Origin: Microbotryum silenes-acaulis
Lineage: Eukaryota > Basidiomycota > Microbotryomycetes > Microbotryales > Microbotryaceae
Assembly (NCBI GenBank): GCA_003665825.1
Contig: QPFY01000006.1
Location: 248,001-312,000 of the forward strand
Reading direction: 5' to 3'
DNA: 64,000 nt
The notes under the pieces were generated by a model that was not told the DNA's origin, did not search any database, and saw only the letters and a list, made by a program, of their open reading frames with translations. This document shows, in pieces, positions 12,401 to 20,548 of this stretch. The stretch's first letter is position 1. Every line of letters begins with the position of its first letter. The position numbers were made by a program, and so were the translations under genes.

Positions 12401-12706
12401 ATTGGCGGGGGCGCTAGGGACGAAGATGCTGTTGACCAAGTTGTACCTCTTGCCGTGCTTGTCTTCGACGCAGGCCGTGCCTACTCCCATAATGGTCTTT
12501 CCGTCACCATTGATGCCCTTTAACGAAGACGGAGCTGTCGCCTTCAGGTCGGCGAACGCGGCAGGATTATTGATGACGTGATGAGTCGCTGCCGTGTCGT
12601 AGAGGATCATTTCTCGAGAGTGTCCTTTTGGTAATTGCGTGAAAAACGCGCCAACGGAATCGGTCCCCAGAATGTCTTCAACCGAAGGGAGCGCCAAATT
12701 TGCCAT
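9434..12706 (-). CDS. Copia element Pol polyprotein (PR-IN-RT-RH)
   Basis: 1090 codons without a stop. Domains in order: aspartic protease (LYDTAATHHV near residue 36); GAG-pre-integrase HHCC zinc region ending CESCLAGK (about 175-215); integrase core with VHIDLLS, VVRSDRGGEF and PEQNGVAERANRS; Copia-type reverse transcriptase with LVARGFTQRPG and the catalytic YVDDLLFVG; RNase H with YSDSDWG, STEAEYIGL and DNQGAIAL. It ends GMGIV. The ATG at 12706 follows the gag UGA by nine codons in the same frame, so Pol is made either by stop readthrough or by reinitiation. All catalytic motifs looked for are present. Confidence 0.93.
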   Translation of the reverse strand: MANLALPSVEDILGTDSVGAFFTQLPKGHSREMILYDTAATHHVINNPAAFADLKATAPSSLKGINGDGKTIMGVGTACVEDKHGKRYNLVNSIFVPSAPANLFAGHRADRDSRKITIQNGRFTVAGNDDILLTGQKLNSGLYRLDLKLVQARSSPHECASATALTAVPLHIWHGRFAHLHCRSLHQLSKSDAVIGLNMKSRSDLKCESCLAGKATHKPFPNSESLAEKPLDLVHIDLLSFDGELSLANHRYALVIVDDCTRYMWVLTMPRKSDSFERFKTWKLRVELSSGHTLKVVRSDRGGEFLSTEFKRWLDDTGLSRQLTIPSTPEQNGVAERANRSISEAARTMLYESGLPTVFWAEAVATYVYVKNRSPHSALGGKVPFREWTGKPAHVHHLRVFGCRAWHTANTEQRKKLQPRGLPMIFLGYDLESKAYRLWDPVRGRLTLSRSVTFFEDKFPAREGAPAPRIEAIEVVVPRPVATNRHEAAQQPIAANQAPEVEVEAREENPVDDVDPAEQHAPIVEDVPKELRFDAPGPAWAAPVGKRDRRAPERFEPEAFVAVADSDEEDGPFVLPTSDPTTWKAAMAHHKSHEWAQGAIDEFESLRDDYSVFTIMKRDELPAGAKVLGSKFVFRTKRDKDGRPTSYKARLVARGFTQRPGIDFKETFAPTAKFVSIRTLIALAAARGYHIIQADIDKAYLHGELEEELYMRVPEGVRLPDDVCLKLQRSIYGLKQAGRVWNETIHKTLVKLGYNRLRSEECVYRWTLGKDDYYIAVYVDDLLFVGPDLSEIDRVLDELDRLYGVKRLGNAEYILGVQLIRQADGIALSQRQYLLDVLARFGMADANKSVLPMQPGLQLKPCDTPDPSLQTQYRSAIGSLMYAVVATRPDLAYPVSYLARFTNKAGSDHWAAVVKILRYIKGTLELGIVYKTKRDLLVGYVGYSDSDWGSCINTSRSTMGHVFKLADGPISWSSRIQSQVATSSTEAEYIGLTHASRECQFLRNLLAELGVTICGPIELKGDNQGAIALTKNPVFHDRTKHLRLTEHFVRERVREGDIVVNYLPTADMFTKALPRPALEKHRAAIGMGIV

Positions 12707-12733
12707 CGGTTCCTCGCCTTTGGTCGTCTTGCG

Positions 12734-13504
12734 TCATGGAAACTTCTTCTTCTTCGGCTTGGAACAGTTTTTGTTGAAGTGGGTGTCTTCACCGCAGTTC
12801 CAGCAGGGGCCGGGTGGCTTCGGTTGGGCACCAGTCGTGGCCAACAACGCCGTCGCAGCGTTCCCAGTATCTTGACTCAAGTTTGCTGGAGCTCGACCTG
12901 CTGCGATCACTGTGTCGACAGTTGGTATCGCATCGACGTCTTTGGAGCCGAACTGATCCAGATACGACGGTCGTCGAGCGCCCACAATCGCAATGAGGTG
13001 GCATGCAACCACTTGGTCGAACGTCAACTTGTGAGCCCGTAGGTCAGTTGTGAGGCGAGTGATGGATCCGGCCCAAGGAAGATAATCGTCTTCCTGTGCT
13101 GGTGGCGGTCCGACCGAGAATAACTTTCCAATTTGCGTGATAACGCCGCGAAGGGAAGACCGACCCAGGTGCTTTCGAAGGTATTCCACCGTCTGCTCCG
13201 GCGTCAGGTCGTAGCAGCTGACCAGGAGATGCGCCACACTTTCTGAACAGGTTTGATGCATTGCCCTGTGCACCGCATCATGAGCTCGATCGAGTTCATC
13301 GTCGTCCTTGCATTTGGCGGATGGGTACTGCTTGGGAAAGGAGAGCTGCCACTGACGCCTGTCGACGGTGAAGCGAACGTGATCGAGCCATACGTCGATG
13401 TTGTTGTTCTTCAAAATCGCAAATGCCGGGAAACGCGAAGTTTGCGAGTGTGTTGGAGGGTCTACGTCGACGGACTTGTCGATGGTTGACTGTTCGCCAG
13501 TCAT
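12734..13504 (-). CDS. Copia element Gag (nucleocapsid with CCHC knuckle)
   Basis: 256 residues from MTGEQSTIDK. The central part resembles Copia Gag (LLVSCYDLTPEQTVEYLRK; LTTDLRAHKLTFDQ). Near the C-terminus is a zinc knuckle CWNCGEDTHFNKNC (C-X2-C-X4-H-X4-C), then a basic KPKKKKFP tail. It ends at UGA (12734-12736), which lies in the same frame as pol, with only nine sense codons before the pol ATG. Gag assembles the virus-like particle and binds element RNA. Confidence 0.88.
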   Translation of the reverse strand: MTGEQSTIDKSVDVDPPTHSQTSRFPAFAILKNNNIDVWLDHVRFTVDRRQWQLSFPKQYPSAKCKDDDELDRAHDAVHRAMHQTCSESVAHLLVSCYDLTPEQTVEYLRKHLGRSSLRGVITQIGKLFSVGPPPAQEDDYLPWAGSITRLTTDLRAHKLTFDQVVACHLIAIVGARRPSYLDQFGSKDVDAIPTVDTVIAAGRAPANLSQDTGNAATALLATTGAQPKPPGPCWNCGEDTHFNKNCSKPKKKKFP

Positions 13505-13558
13505 GGTGGAGCGTTCGGGTGAACCGTTGCGACGTGGCAGCAGCTGTGCGAAGTCGTT

Positions 13559-13570
13559 GGGCTTATAACC
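13559..13570 (-). other. Primer-binding site, half-tRNA type
   Basis: Element-strand GGTTATAAGCCC abuts the 5' LTR end. It is not complementary to a tRNA 3' CCA end. It matches, with one mismatch, the complement of the anticodon stem-loop of eukaryotic initiator tRNA-Met (GGTTATGAGCCC), the priming mode known for Drosophila copia and yeast Ty5. Confidence 0.65.
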
Positions 13571-13778
13571 TCTAGAATCTCGGCGTCTGATTCGAGGTGG
13601 TTCAATACGTTAGAACGCTCAGTTAACTATTGCAATATGATACCGTGAATACTACTGACCTGATTCGAGGTGGTTCAATACGTTAGAACGCTCGAATCAG
13701 AAGGAAGCTAAGAGAAAGCCCGCGCGCGCTCGCGCTCATGTAGCCTACAGAGTGTACTCCTCACGTGTCAACTCAACA
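13571..13778 (-). repeat. 5' LTR of the copia element
   Basis: 208 bp, starting TGTTGAGTTG on the element strand at 13778 and ending in CTAGA at 13571. It should carry the element promoter. It has the same two internal direct repeats as the 3' LTR plus an extra 19 bp (aagctaagagaaagcc region). Confidence 0.9.
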
Positions 13779-15330
13779 AGATCTCGATAAAAATGACACC
13801 CAGCGAAAAGACTGCCAAAACGACCCAAACCACGCGGGTGAGCAGACACTCTCACCCGACACCAGCTCCCCAGAGCCCCAGCACTCACTATCCGTAGGCA
13901 GACCAAACTCATCACCCAACAAGATCTCGGGACTCAGATACCCGTCCGTACCACAATAACTCATCCTCCTCATCTCCTCATCTGTCTGAGCCGCCAACCT
14001 CGCGAAACCGAAATCGCACACCTTGAGTCGTTCCTTCGCCGTGCAGAGCAGATTCTCTCCTTTCAAATCACGGTGCAAGCATTGACGTGAATGGAGGTAG
14101 GCGACCGCTCGAGTGACGTCTATGGCGAAGGAGAGACGAAGACGCCAGGGGAAGGGGAGGGAGCGATCGTCGATGTATTGGCGCAGGTTGCCGCGAGGGA
14201 GGTATTCGGAGATGATGAGGATTCGTTGTCGAGACGCTTCACCGTCGTATCGAGGTGGATCGGGAGGGGCGAGGCAGAGTCCGAGGTATTGGACTGTCTC
14301 GAAGATTATGTGGGATGAGTGACTGTGTAGTCAACATCGGACGGAGTGGACTACAGGTCATAGAACTGACCAATGTTGGGATGTCCCGCCTCAGCCATGA
14401 TCTTGCACTCGCGCCTGAAATACTTGTCGACATCGTATTCACCGCTGGGCAAGACTTCCTTAATCGCGACCTATGGTCAATCGGGAACCGCAAACACCAT
14501 AAATTAGCGACCATGCGAAGCATCAAAGGCAAACCGGTCTGAAAACCTCGCACCGCCCTCCGAGGCGTCAATCTGTCCTCGTCCGTTCAGGAGCCTCGGC
14601 CAACTCACTTCGAGTCCCAGATATTCGCCCTTGTACACGCATCCGAACGAACCACGGCCCAATCGAGTCCATTCACTGTATCAAGTATCAAGTACCCAAT
14701 AGAGCGTAAAATGAAAAGAATCAGCTGACAAGTCTCGTGCACGTGCCTCGATGACTCCCACGGCGATTGGGCGATCGAAATCACATCGTATCGTATCGCC
14801 CCTCGCCGAAAGACGGCGCTCCGAGGTGCGGTGAACGTCGACGGTTGAGCTCGAGTCGAACGGCGTTGTTCAGTGTGGGAAGTAGGTACTCACGTTTCGG
14901 GTTGTAAATGCTCATACAAGATCTTGTCGAAGCGTTCGACGGTAGTCATCTCTCGAACAGCTATCTCCGAATGTTCTTCTTCAAACGAGATCCGGTGACC
15001 GTCCGAACGACGTTCGAATTGAAGTTTGGAAAGGAAGCGAAGCGGCGACAATTCGATCGCGGTGAAACCTGCTCGTCGTGAGTCAGGTCGATGCAAGCTC
15101 GATCCCAACAATTGAATCGGATCGGAGGGTCTGAATAGTTTGAGAGTAAGAAACACCCAAGGGGCCGTTACAACTCGGGCTCGAACAGCTCGGCAGCTCG
15201 GCGGTCGGCACTGAGAGACTCGAAGAACGCCGACTCGGGGGGGCCAATGACGAACGCGCGCGTGCGCCAACGCGCGATCGTGACTGCGAACGCTCGAACC
15301 CTCCTTGCTCGATCGAGGTTCATCATTCAT
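13779..15330 (-). CDS. Protein kinase gene, 5' part (TKL/LISK-like, split by retrotransposon)
   Basis: N-terminal half of the kinase continued at 7392-9225. Exons read from high to low coordinate: a segment ending ILYEHLQPET (to 14894); 14609-14675 with the glycine loop LGRGSFGCVYKG; 14371-14470 with AIKEVLPSGEYDVDKYF (catalytic Lys) and AGHPNI; a long exon from 14293 with VQYLGLCL, HRDLKGENLL, CDFGFARL and GTDGYLSPEILLG; then a short exon IFSLGVIF joined over an intron at about 13805-13880. All catalytic residues (G-loop, AIK, HRD, DFG) are present. Similarity recalls fungal TKL/LISK kinases. The coding sequence runs into the LTR at 13778. The start codon is not resolved: upstream of about 15130 the frame no longer looks coding. 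Confidence 0.75.
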
Positions 15331-15834
15331 AATTCATATGAGCGAATGCCGACTATCGTTTTTGATGAATTTCAAGGGTTGAAGTGAGAACAAACGTCCG
15401 CTAGGCACCTTGTGAGCTTGGAATTCGAACCCCTCTTTTGCTCGTGAGCAAATTGACTCCGTGCGTGCCTTCCTGAAGAGACGAAGGGTGATCTGCACCG
15501 TTCCTCTTAGCTTGGAACAAAGTGGCACATTCCTCAAAGGGTCCAACTTCATCGAACAACACCGCAGATGAGGAATCTCGAATCACCAATGGCTTCCGTG
15601 AAGTAGAGTGAGCAAAAGGAGGACGAATGGATTGCACAAGCGATTACCGCTGTCCGATCTACTCTCCTTCTTTCAAACGCTCCAAAAATATCATGCGTGG
15701 TTGGGTTGGCGGTGGTGAGAAAAGACAAAACACACGGGGGAGAACACATAGGACACCAAAGGGGAGAGATGAAACCAAATAGAACGTTCCTTTTTGGGGG
15801 GTGTAAGCAAAGGGGGTTGGGGTTTTGGGATCGT
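15331..15834. other. Intergenic region upstream of the kinase
   Basis: About 500 bp between the kinase 5' end and the RPL21 stop. It should hold the kinase promoter and the RPL21 3' UTR. No supported gene; kinase N-terminal exons could still lie here. Confidence 0.35.
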
Positions 15835-16466
15835 TTAGATGGTGGTGTCTGTAGAGTAGAAGGGAGAGAGCAAAGTCAGGATTTGTTTGCGACTGAGAGG
15901 TGGTGGTGTTGTAGGACTGACCGTAAGGTTGAGGTGCGAGGGTCTGGGGGTTGTTGTCGGCGGTCGAGACGGTGCGGGCCTCTCGGGGGGCGAGCGGCAA
16001 GCGCTTGAGGAGGACGGTCTCTGCAAGACATCGCGAAAGCAGTCCAATCAGCGCTAATGGATCGCAAAGAAAAATCGCGGCGATTCGATTACTGACCTCC
16101 CTTGGCCTTGGCGTCCTTCTTGGCGGCGGCGTTGGACTTGACTCGGTTCAAGAAGTCATCACGGCACTTGGAGTGCTTGACGTGCTCGACGCGCAAGTTG
16201 ACTCGCTTCTCCATGTAGCGGTTACCGACGACCTTGTAAACGATGACACCGACCGAACTGGGGGTGACGTTGTAGACGATGCCGGTGCGTCCGTGGTAGT
16301 ACTTGTGGGGCATACCCTTTTGTTGGGCGGCGTTGGCCTTGATGTCGACGATGTCACCGACGCGGTACGTTCGGAGAAAGGTCGACAAGGGGATCATTCC
16401 CTTGGTCTTGAACCCCCGCTTGAACATGTCGCGCGTTCGCGCGCGCATACCGAAGGAGTGAGGCAT
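15835..16466 (-). CDS. RPL21: 60S ribosomal protein L21 (eL21)
   Basis: Large-subunit ribosomal protein. Exons: 16466-16097 (starts MPHSFGMRARTRDMFKRGF and carries GDIVDIKANAAQQKGMPHK), 16020-15922 (TVLLKRLPLAPREART, then NNPQTLAPQPY) and a 14-bp last exon 15848-15835 giving DTTI and stop TAA. Total 160 residues, the usual length. Both introns (16021-16096 and 15849-15921) have GTCAGT donors. Reading through either would lose the conserved ETV..KR or APxPYDTTI ends, so the splice sites are well supported by protein conservation. Confidence 0.95.
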
Positions 16467-18009
16467 TGTGGAGGATTAGGAGGGGTGGGGGTGAACGGAC
16501 TGTGAGACCGGGACCGGAACGGAAAGAGGGATGGTCAGCAATCTGTTGCGAGCTGTCCCAACATGGGGGGAGGCAGAACGAAGAGCAGGTGTCGTCGGTC
16601 GATGCAGCGAGAGAAGAAGGATAACGGAGGACGATCGACGAGGGCTCGGGGCGTGTGTGCAAGTAGCGGTACGACCCCGTCCCGCCGAGGATCATGACAA
16701 CTCGATCGATCGATCCCATTCTAGTGCATCTGATCCATTTATCCTCCCCCAGAGGTCCGTACAGTGACCCTACGAGCCCAGCTCCGCACGCCCATCCGCC
16801 CGCTCGTTCGACGCTGGGCCAAGTCGGATTCGCACCGTGCCAGGCCCAGGCTCGAACGAGCCAAGGCATGGACCTGCCACCAAGGCCGTTCCGCCTCCCT
16901 GACTCTGAAGCCTATTCCAGCGATGTGATCCCTAGAGTCGATGCGGCGAATACACAACTCGCTGATCGGCCGTTGTCGTAGTATGGAAGCCGTTGTACGC
17001 TTGCGAGTCGAACCGCAAGAATGCGTTCTCAACGCCCCGGTGCGCCAGGCCACCCAATACACCCCTACACCTCCCATTGTAGCCCTGCATTCCAGTTGAG
17101 GCGAAAGATCGCAAGTCGATACGGTGAATGAAGTAGTCGAGGTCGCCATAGGCGTTTGCATCGATGGTCGTACCGGTCGATCAGACGATTTTGACGACCA
17201 CGGCGCAGTGAGCCTCGTCGTAGGGAGACTGACGCCCTTTCGTCGCGGCCAATTTTCCTTTGCGCTGACGGCCTGGGCTGACCGCTGCCGCTGCGTCTGC
17301 CCGCCAGCTGCGACGACCAAACCACGACGCACCCACGCTCCATCGCTTCCACGAAACGACAGAACTGCACGACGGACAAAAGAGACTTACGACTATGGTC
17401 GACACGAGTGAATGATCAGTTCCTGTTTGGATTGAAAGGACGAGCGAGGTAGGTGCCTACAAGGGGGGCTTGGGGTGTGCGACCGAACCTTGGCGAGACA
17501 CGAGAAACACAAAGCCGTGGACGCTCGCACGCGCGCCGTCTGCGCCCTTTTTCCCACTTTTCTGAGCGGGGGAATTCTGAAGCGGCCTAATGCTCGATTA
17601 GACCTTTTAACGAATTAGTAAGAGCCCCAACGGTGGCTCAGTCGATCTCGTGGCAATGCAGGGGTAGGAACCCAAGTTCCCCCCAAGTTCGGTGAGAGCG
17701 CTTTGTCCAATGCCCATGGCATCCTATTCCAGCATCTTCTTCGTTGCCCGCTCCGCTTCGGTGGCGAAAACCTCTCTCAATTCTCCTCGACACGGATCGC
17801 GGCATGGAAGCTATTGCCTAACTTCTTTTCCTTTCGATATTGTTCTTCTTTTCATCGGGAAAGGAAAGGAAAGGAGAGAGAGAGCGCATAGACCGAACCG
17901 AACCAAAAACCACCCAAGACCGAACCCCCCGATCCTCTCCTAGAAAATTATTCCTTCGCTCCACTCGACTCCTCCCCTCCGCTCATCTCCGTCGTTCTAG
18001 GGCATCTCG
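16467..18009. other. Non-coding stretch between RPL21 and ATP14
   Basis: 1.5 kb with no supported gene. Frames at 16531-16981 and 17124-17411 show no family resemblance. It holds the RPL21 promoter and the ATP14 3' region. Short purine-rich repeats (ggaaaggaaagg, gagagagagag) occur around 17860-17885. Confidence 0.35.
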
Positions 18010-19108
18010 CTAATGCTTGCCTTCAACGTGCACGTCAGCCTCGACCTGGCGCAAGTAGTCGTCCGCACCGAGGGTCTCGTCCGATTCGGTCACGCTCGAG
18101 GACGAAGCCTGGGGAGCGTCGACGGCGGGGGCGTGGCTGTTGGAAAGATCAGAGCAGGGCGGGAACAAATTGCGGTGGTGAAGGGGCCGTCGAGTCAGGT
18201 CGTAGATCGAGGGCGGTGAGGATAGCCAAAAATGATGATTGGCATGAATAGAGCATGCGAGGATGGAGATGTGTAACAGAACGTAGGAATGTCAGCGACC
18301 CATTCCGAACGCTCAAGACAAGCTTCGGTCGCCAAGCCCAGCCCGAATCGGCCTCTCTGGACTCCTCAATTCCGAGCTCCGAAGGGGAATGGTTTCCTTC
18401 AAAGAGGTCTATCAGAAAACTCACGAATCGTACTCGTCCAACTCCTTGGCCAAAGCGGCGGCGTCAGGGACTGCCGGGGCCTTGGGTGCGGTCGGGGTCG
18501 AGTACGACTTGACCGAGCCGGCGGCGGAGGGCTGTTGGATACGTGTGAGGGAGTATGCGTAGAGTCAGTTGATAGGTTTGGGGAGGAGGGAAGAGAGGCG
18601 AGCAGGAGTGAATGATGGGTTCAAGACGCACGGCGGGGTGGGGCTTGTACGCCTTCAACTCTTTGAGGTACAACTCTTGCACAAAGTCTGGGTGATGCAC
18701 CATAATCCAACGAGAGCTAAGGTCAGCTCGGTAGACTCATCTCGTTGACGTAGGAGATGGGGCGAGTCGATCGTGTTTCGGCGGAAGCGGGAGGACGCGG
18801 AGGAGCAGCGTTGCGCGACGATTCGAAGCCCGTCCAGTCGGTCCATTCGGTCCGTTGACGGTGTCCACGGGTGTGGATCGAGCTCAAGTCGCGATCGATA
18901 ATCAGAGAGACACACTAACCCTTGCGAACGGGCGCGTTGACCGAGAAGGATCGAGCCCAAGGTCGGGCCTGCGAGTACGAGACGAGCCGAGTGGCCGAGT
19001 GCGGAGGGGCAGACGAGGGGAATCAGCTCTAGTTCCCCAATAAAGACGGGGGTGAAACGGAGAAAATGAACGTACCGACGGTTTGATCAAAGTGCGAGCG
19101 GCGAACAT
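18010..19108 (-). CDS. ATP14: Mitochondrial F1Fo ATP synthase subunit h
   Basis: Small peripheral-stalk subunit of fungal ATP synthase, acting at the inner mitochondrial membrane. Five exons: 19076-19108 (MFAARTLIKPS), 18920-18968 (ARPWARSFSVNAPVRK), 18632-18687 (DFVQELYLKELKAYKPHPA, the family signature), 18425-18531 (SAAGSVKSYSTPTAPKAP, then KELDEYDS) and 18010-18136 (acidic, ending VHVEGKH, TAG). Total 123 residues. The first two exons give an Arg/Ser-rich mitochondrial presequence. Phases agree across all four introns. It is divergent from INH1, which encodes the inhibitor of the same enzyme. Confidence 0.88.
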
Positions 19109-19384
19109 GCTAGGGGATGCGATTAGGATTAGGGGACGATCGGGACGTGATGGAGAGGGACCAGCCGGCGCCTGGACTGGCTGGCTGAAACGGAGCGGGG
19201 CCAAACTGCCCCAAAATGACTCCTCGGGGCCAAAACTCAGCCGAAACCCGGCCAATATTCGACCCGCGCCGAGAGTGGTTCGGAAGGCTTCCGCTTCGAT
19301 GTGCTGCTCTTACTGCCCTCCACCACCACCACCACCACCCATCCACCCATCCACCCATCCACCCATCCACCCACTCAGACCAGC
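19109..19384. promoter_or_regulatory. Shared divergent promoter of ATP14 and INH1
   Basis: 276 bp between the two start codons. A pyrimidine-rich tract of CCACC and CCATCCA repeats occupies 19318-19376, just upstream of the INH1 ATG. CCAAAA/GGGGCCAAA-type motifs occur near 19200-19240. Any element here would act on a subunit and on the inhibitor of the same ATP synthase. Co-regulation is inferred from position only. Confidence 0.55.
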
Positions 19385-20079
19385 ATGTACTCAGTCGTCC
19401 GCACCGCGTTGCCCCGCTCCTCGTTCGTCGCTCAACGTGCGCTCTTTTCGAGCTCGACCTTGATTCGGTGAGTGCTGCATGAACTGCGTACAGGGGTGGT
19501 GATTAGGTGCACGGCGCCGGATCGAGCAACGTCATTGTCATCACCCCGGCGGAACCGGCAGCGCCGCCGTGCAGGGACATCACTCCTCCGATCGATCCCA
19601 CCCCACGCGTTCGTGCACCGAGGTCAATCATCATGTATTGCAATACGTACTTGACCCGTGACGATCTGTTCGCAAGCACCGCAGTGGAGAGTGACTTTCC
19701 ACTCGCTTCTCCCCGAGCCGATCTGTTCGCCACCGAGTCCGATCCTGCGCTTGCAACGCGCTCCTCCATCCTCCCCCAGTACTGATCCATATCCCTGCCG
19801 CTCATCACCTCAATCAGCCAAGGCTCTGCAACCAAGCCGTTGGACAATCGTGAAAGGGCGGTCGAGGAGGCCTACTCGCGCGACAGGGTAAGGCAGAAAT
19901 TTTGGCTTCTCATTCCACCGTATACGGACGGGCTCTTATAGGCAAAGCAAGCCATACGCTGTTTTCTACAGGAGAACGAGAAGCTCAAGGCGTTGAAAAA
20001 GTCGATCGAGGCGAGCAAGAAGCACCTCGAACAGTTGGAGAAGGACCACGCCGAGCTCGAGTCGTCGCAGAAGAAGTAA
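19385..20079 (+). CDS. INH1: Mitochondrial ATP synthase inhibitor (IF1 family)
   Basis: Inhibits ATP hydrolysis by F1 when the proton gradient fails. Three exons: 19385-19467 (MYSVVRTALPRSSFVAQR, a mitochondrial presequence), 19818-19887 (QGSATKPLDNRERAVEEAY, the inhibitory segment) and 19972-20079 (ENEKLKALKKSIEASKKH, a coiled coil ending ESSQKK). Total 86 residues, usual for the family. Phases fit (83+70 bp brings the join to phase 0). The inhibitory region is shorter and less canonical than in yeast, but the RERAxEExY pattern followed by an ExEKLKALK helix is typical. Confidence 0.82.
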
Positions 20080-20548
20080 ACCGTTTGCGATGCACTGAAA
20101 TGACAAACACAACCCAAGCAATATTCATTCTGTCACCTCCGGGAGAGGCCCGGGAGCATGTTCGTGTATCTTGATATGTCTCTTCCCGAGTCCACACCAG
20201 GCCATGCTGGGTGTGGAAGCGTCCAAGCAGCGAGTCACTGGACCGGCCCATAAATCTAGTAGCCAACACCACCCGAAAGTCTACACCACTGGTGGCTACA
20301 GCGAGGGACGTGATCTTGTAGTCTGAAAACATCAGGTGACCTGGCTCTTGCTAGAACACCGTCCTCCAAGAACCTTTCTCCGAGATGTAACTAATAAATT
20401 AGCGGCGCGGAAATTCCGCTCGAAAAAGTTCCATGATCGATCCTCGTTAATAATGCTCGGGCCCCCTCGGACCGGTTCCGATCGCCTCTTGTGCAACCAG
20501 TTGCTCCCGCCACACCCACTCGAGACGCTCTCGGCCGCTCCTCCAACA
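20080..20548. other. Intergenic region INH1 to PHS1
   Basis: 469 bp, probably INH1 3' UTR and PHS1 promoter. The open frame from 20336 continues into PHS1, but its upstream part (SSLIMLGPPRTG) has no conservation I recognise. The ATG at 20549 in CAACAATGG context is preferred. Confidence 0.35.

Larger units (their letters stand above)
9226..13778 (-). mobile_element. Ty1/copia LTR retrotransposon, apparently intact
   Basis: A 4553-bp element on the minus strand, inserted in a kinase exon. Two LTRs (9226-9414 and 13571-13778) begin TGTTGA on the element strand. The target duplication is agatc at 9221-9225 and 13779-13783. Order on the element strand: 5' LTR, primer-binding site, gag, in-frame UGA, pol (protease, integrase, reverse transcriptase, RNase H: the Copia order), polypurine tract, 3' LTR. 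Both reading frames are free of internal stops, and the LTRs differ almost only by one 19-bp indel. These point to a recent insertion that may still be competent. Confidence 0.93.

Noticed and set aside
17620..17700. tRNA-like A box (TGGCTCAGTCG) in gagccccaacggtggctcag
   Set aside because: No B box of the GGTTCGANTCC type at the right distance, and the flanks do not form an acceptor stem.
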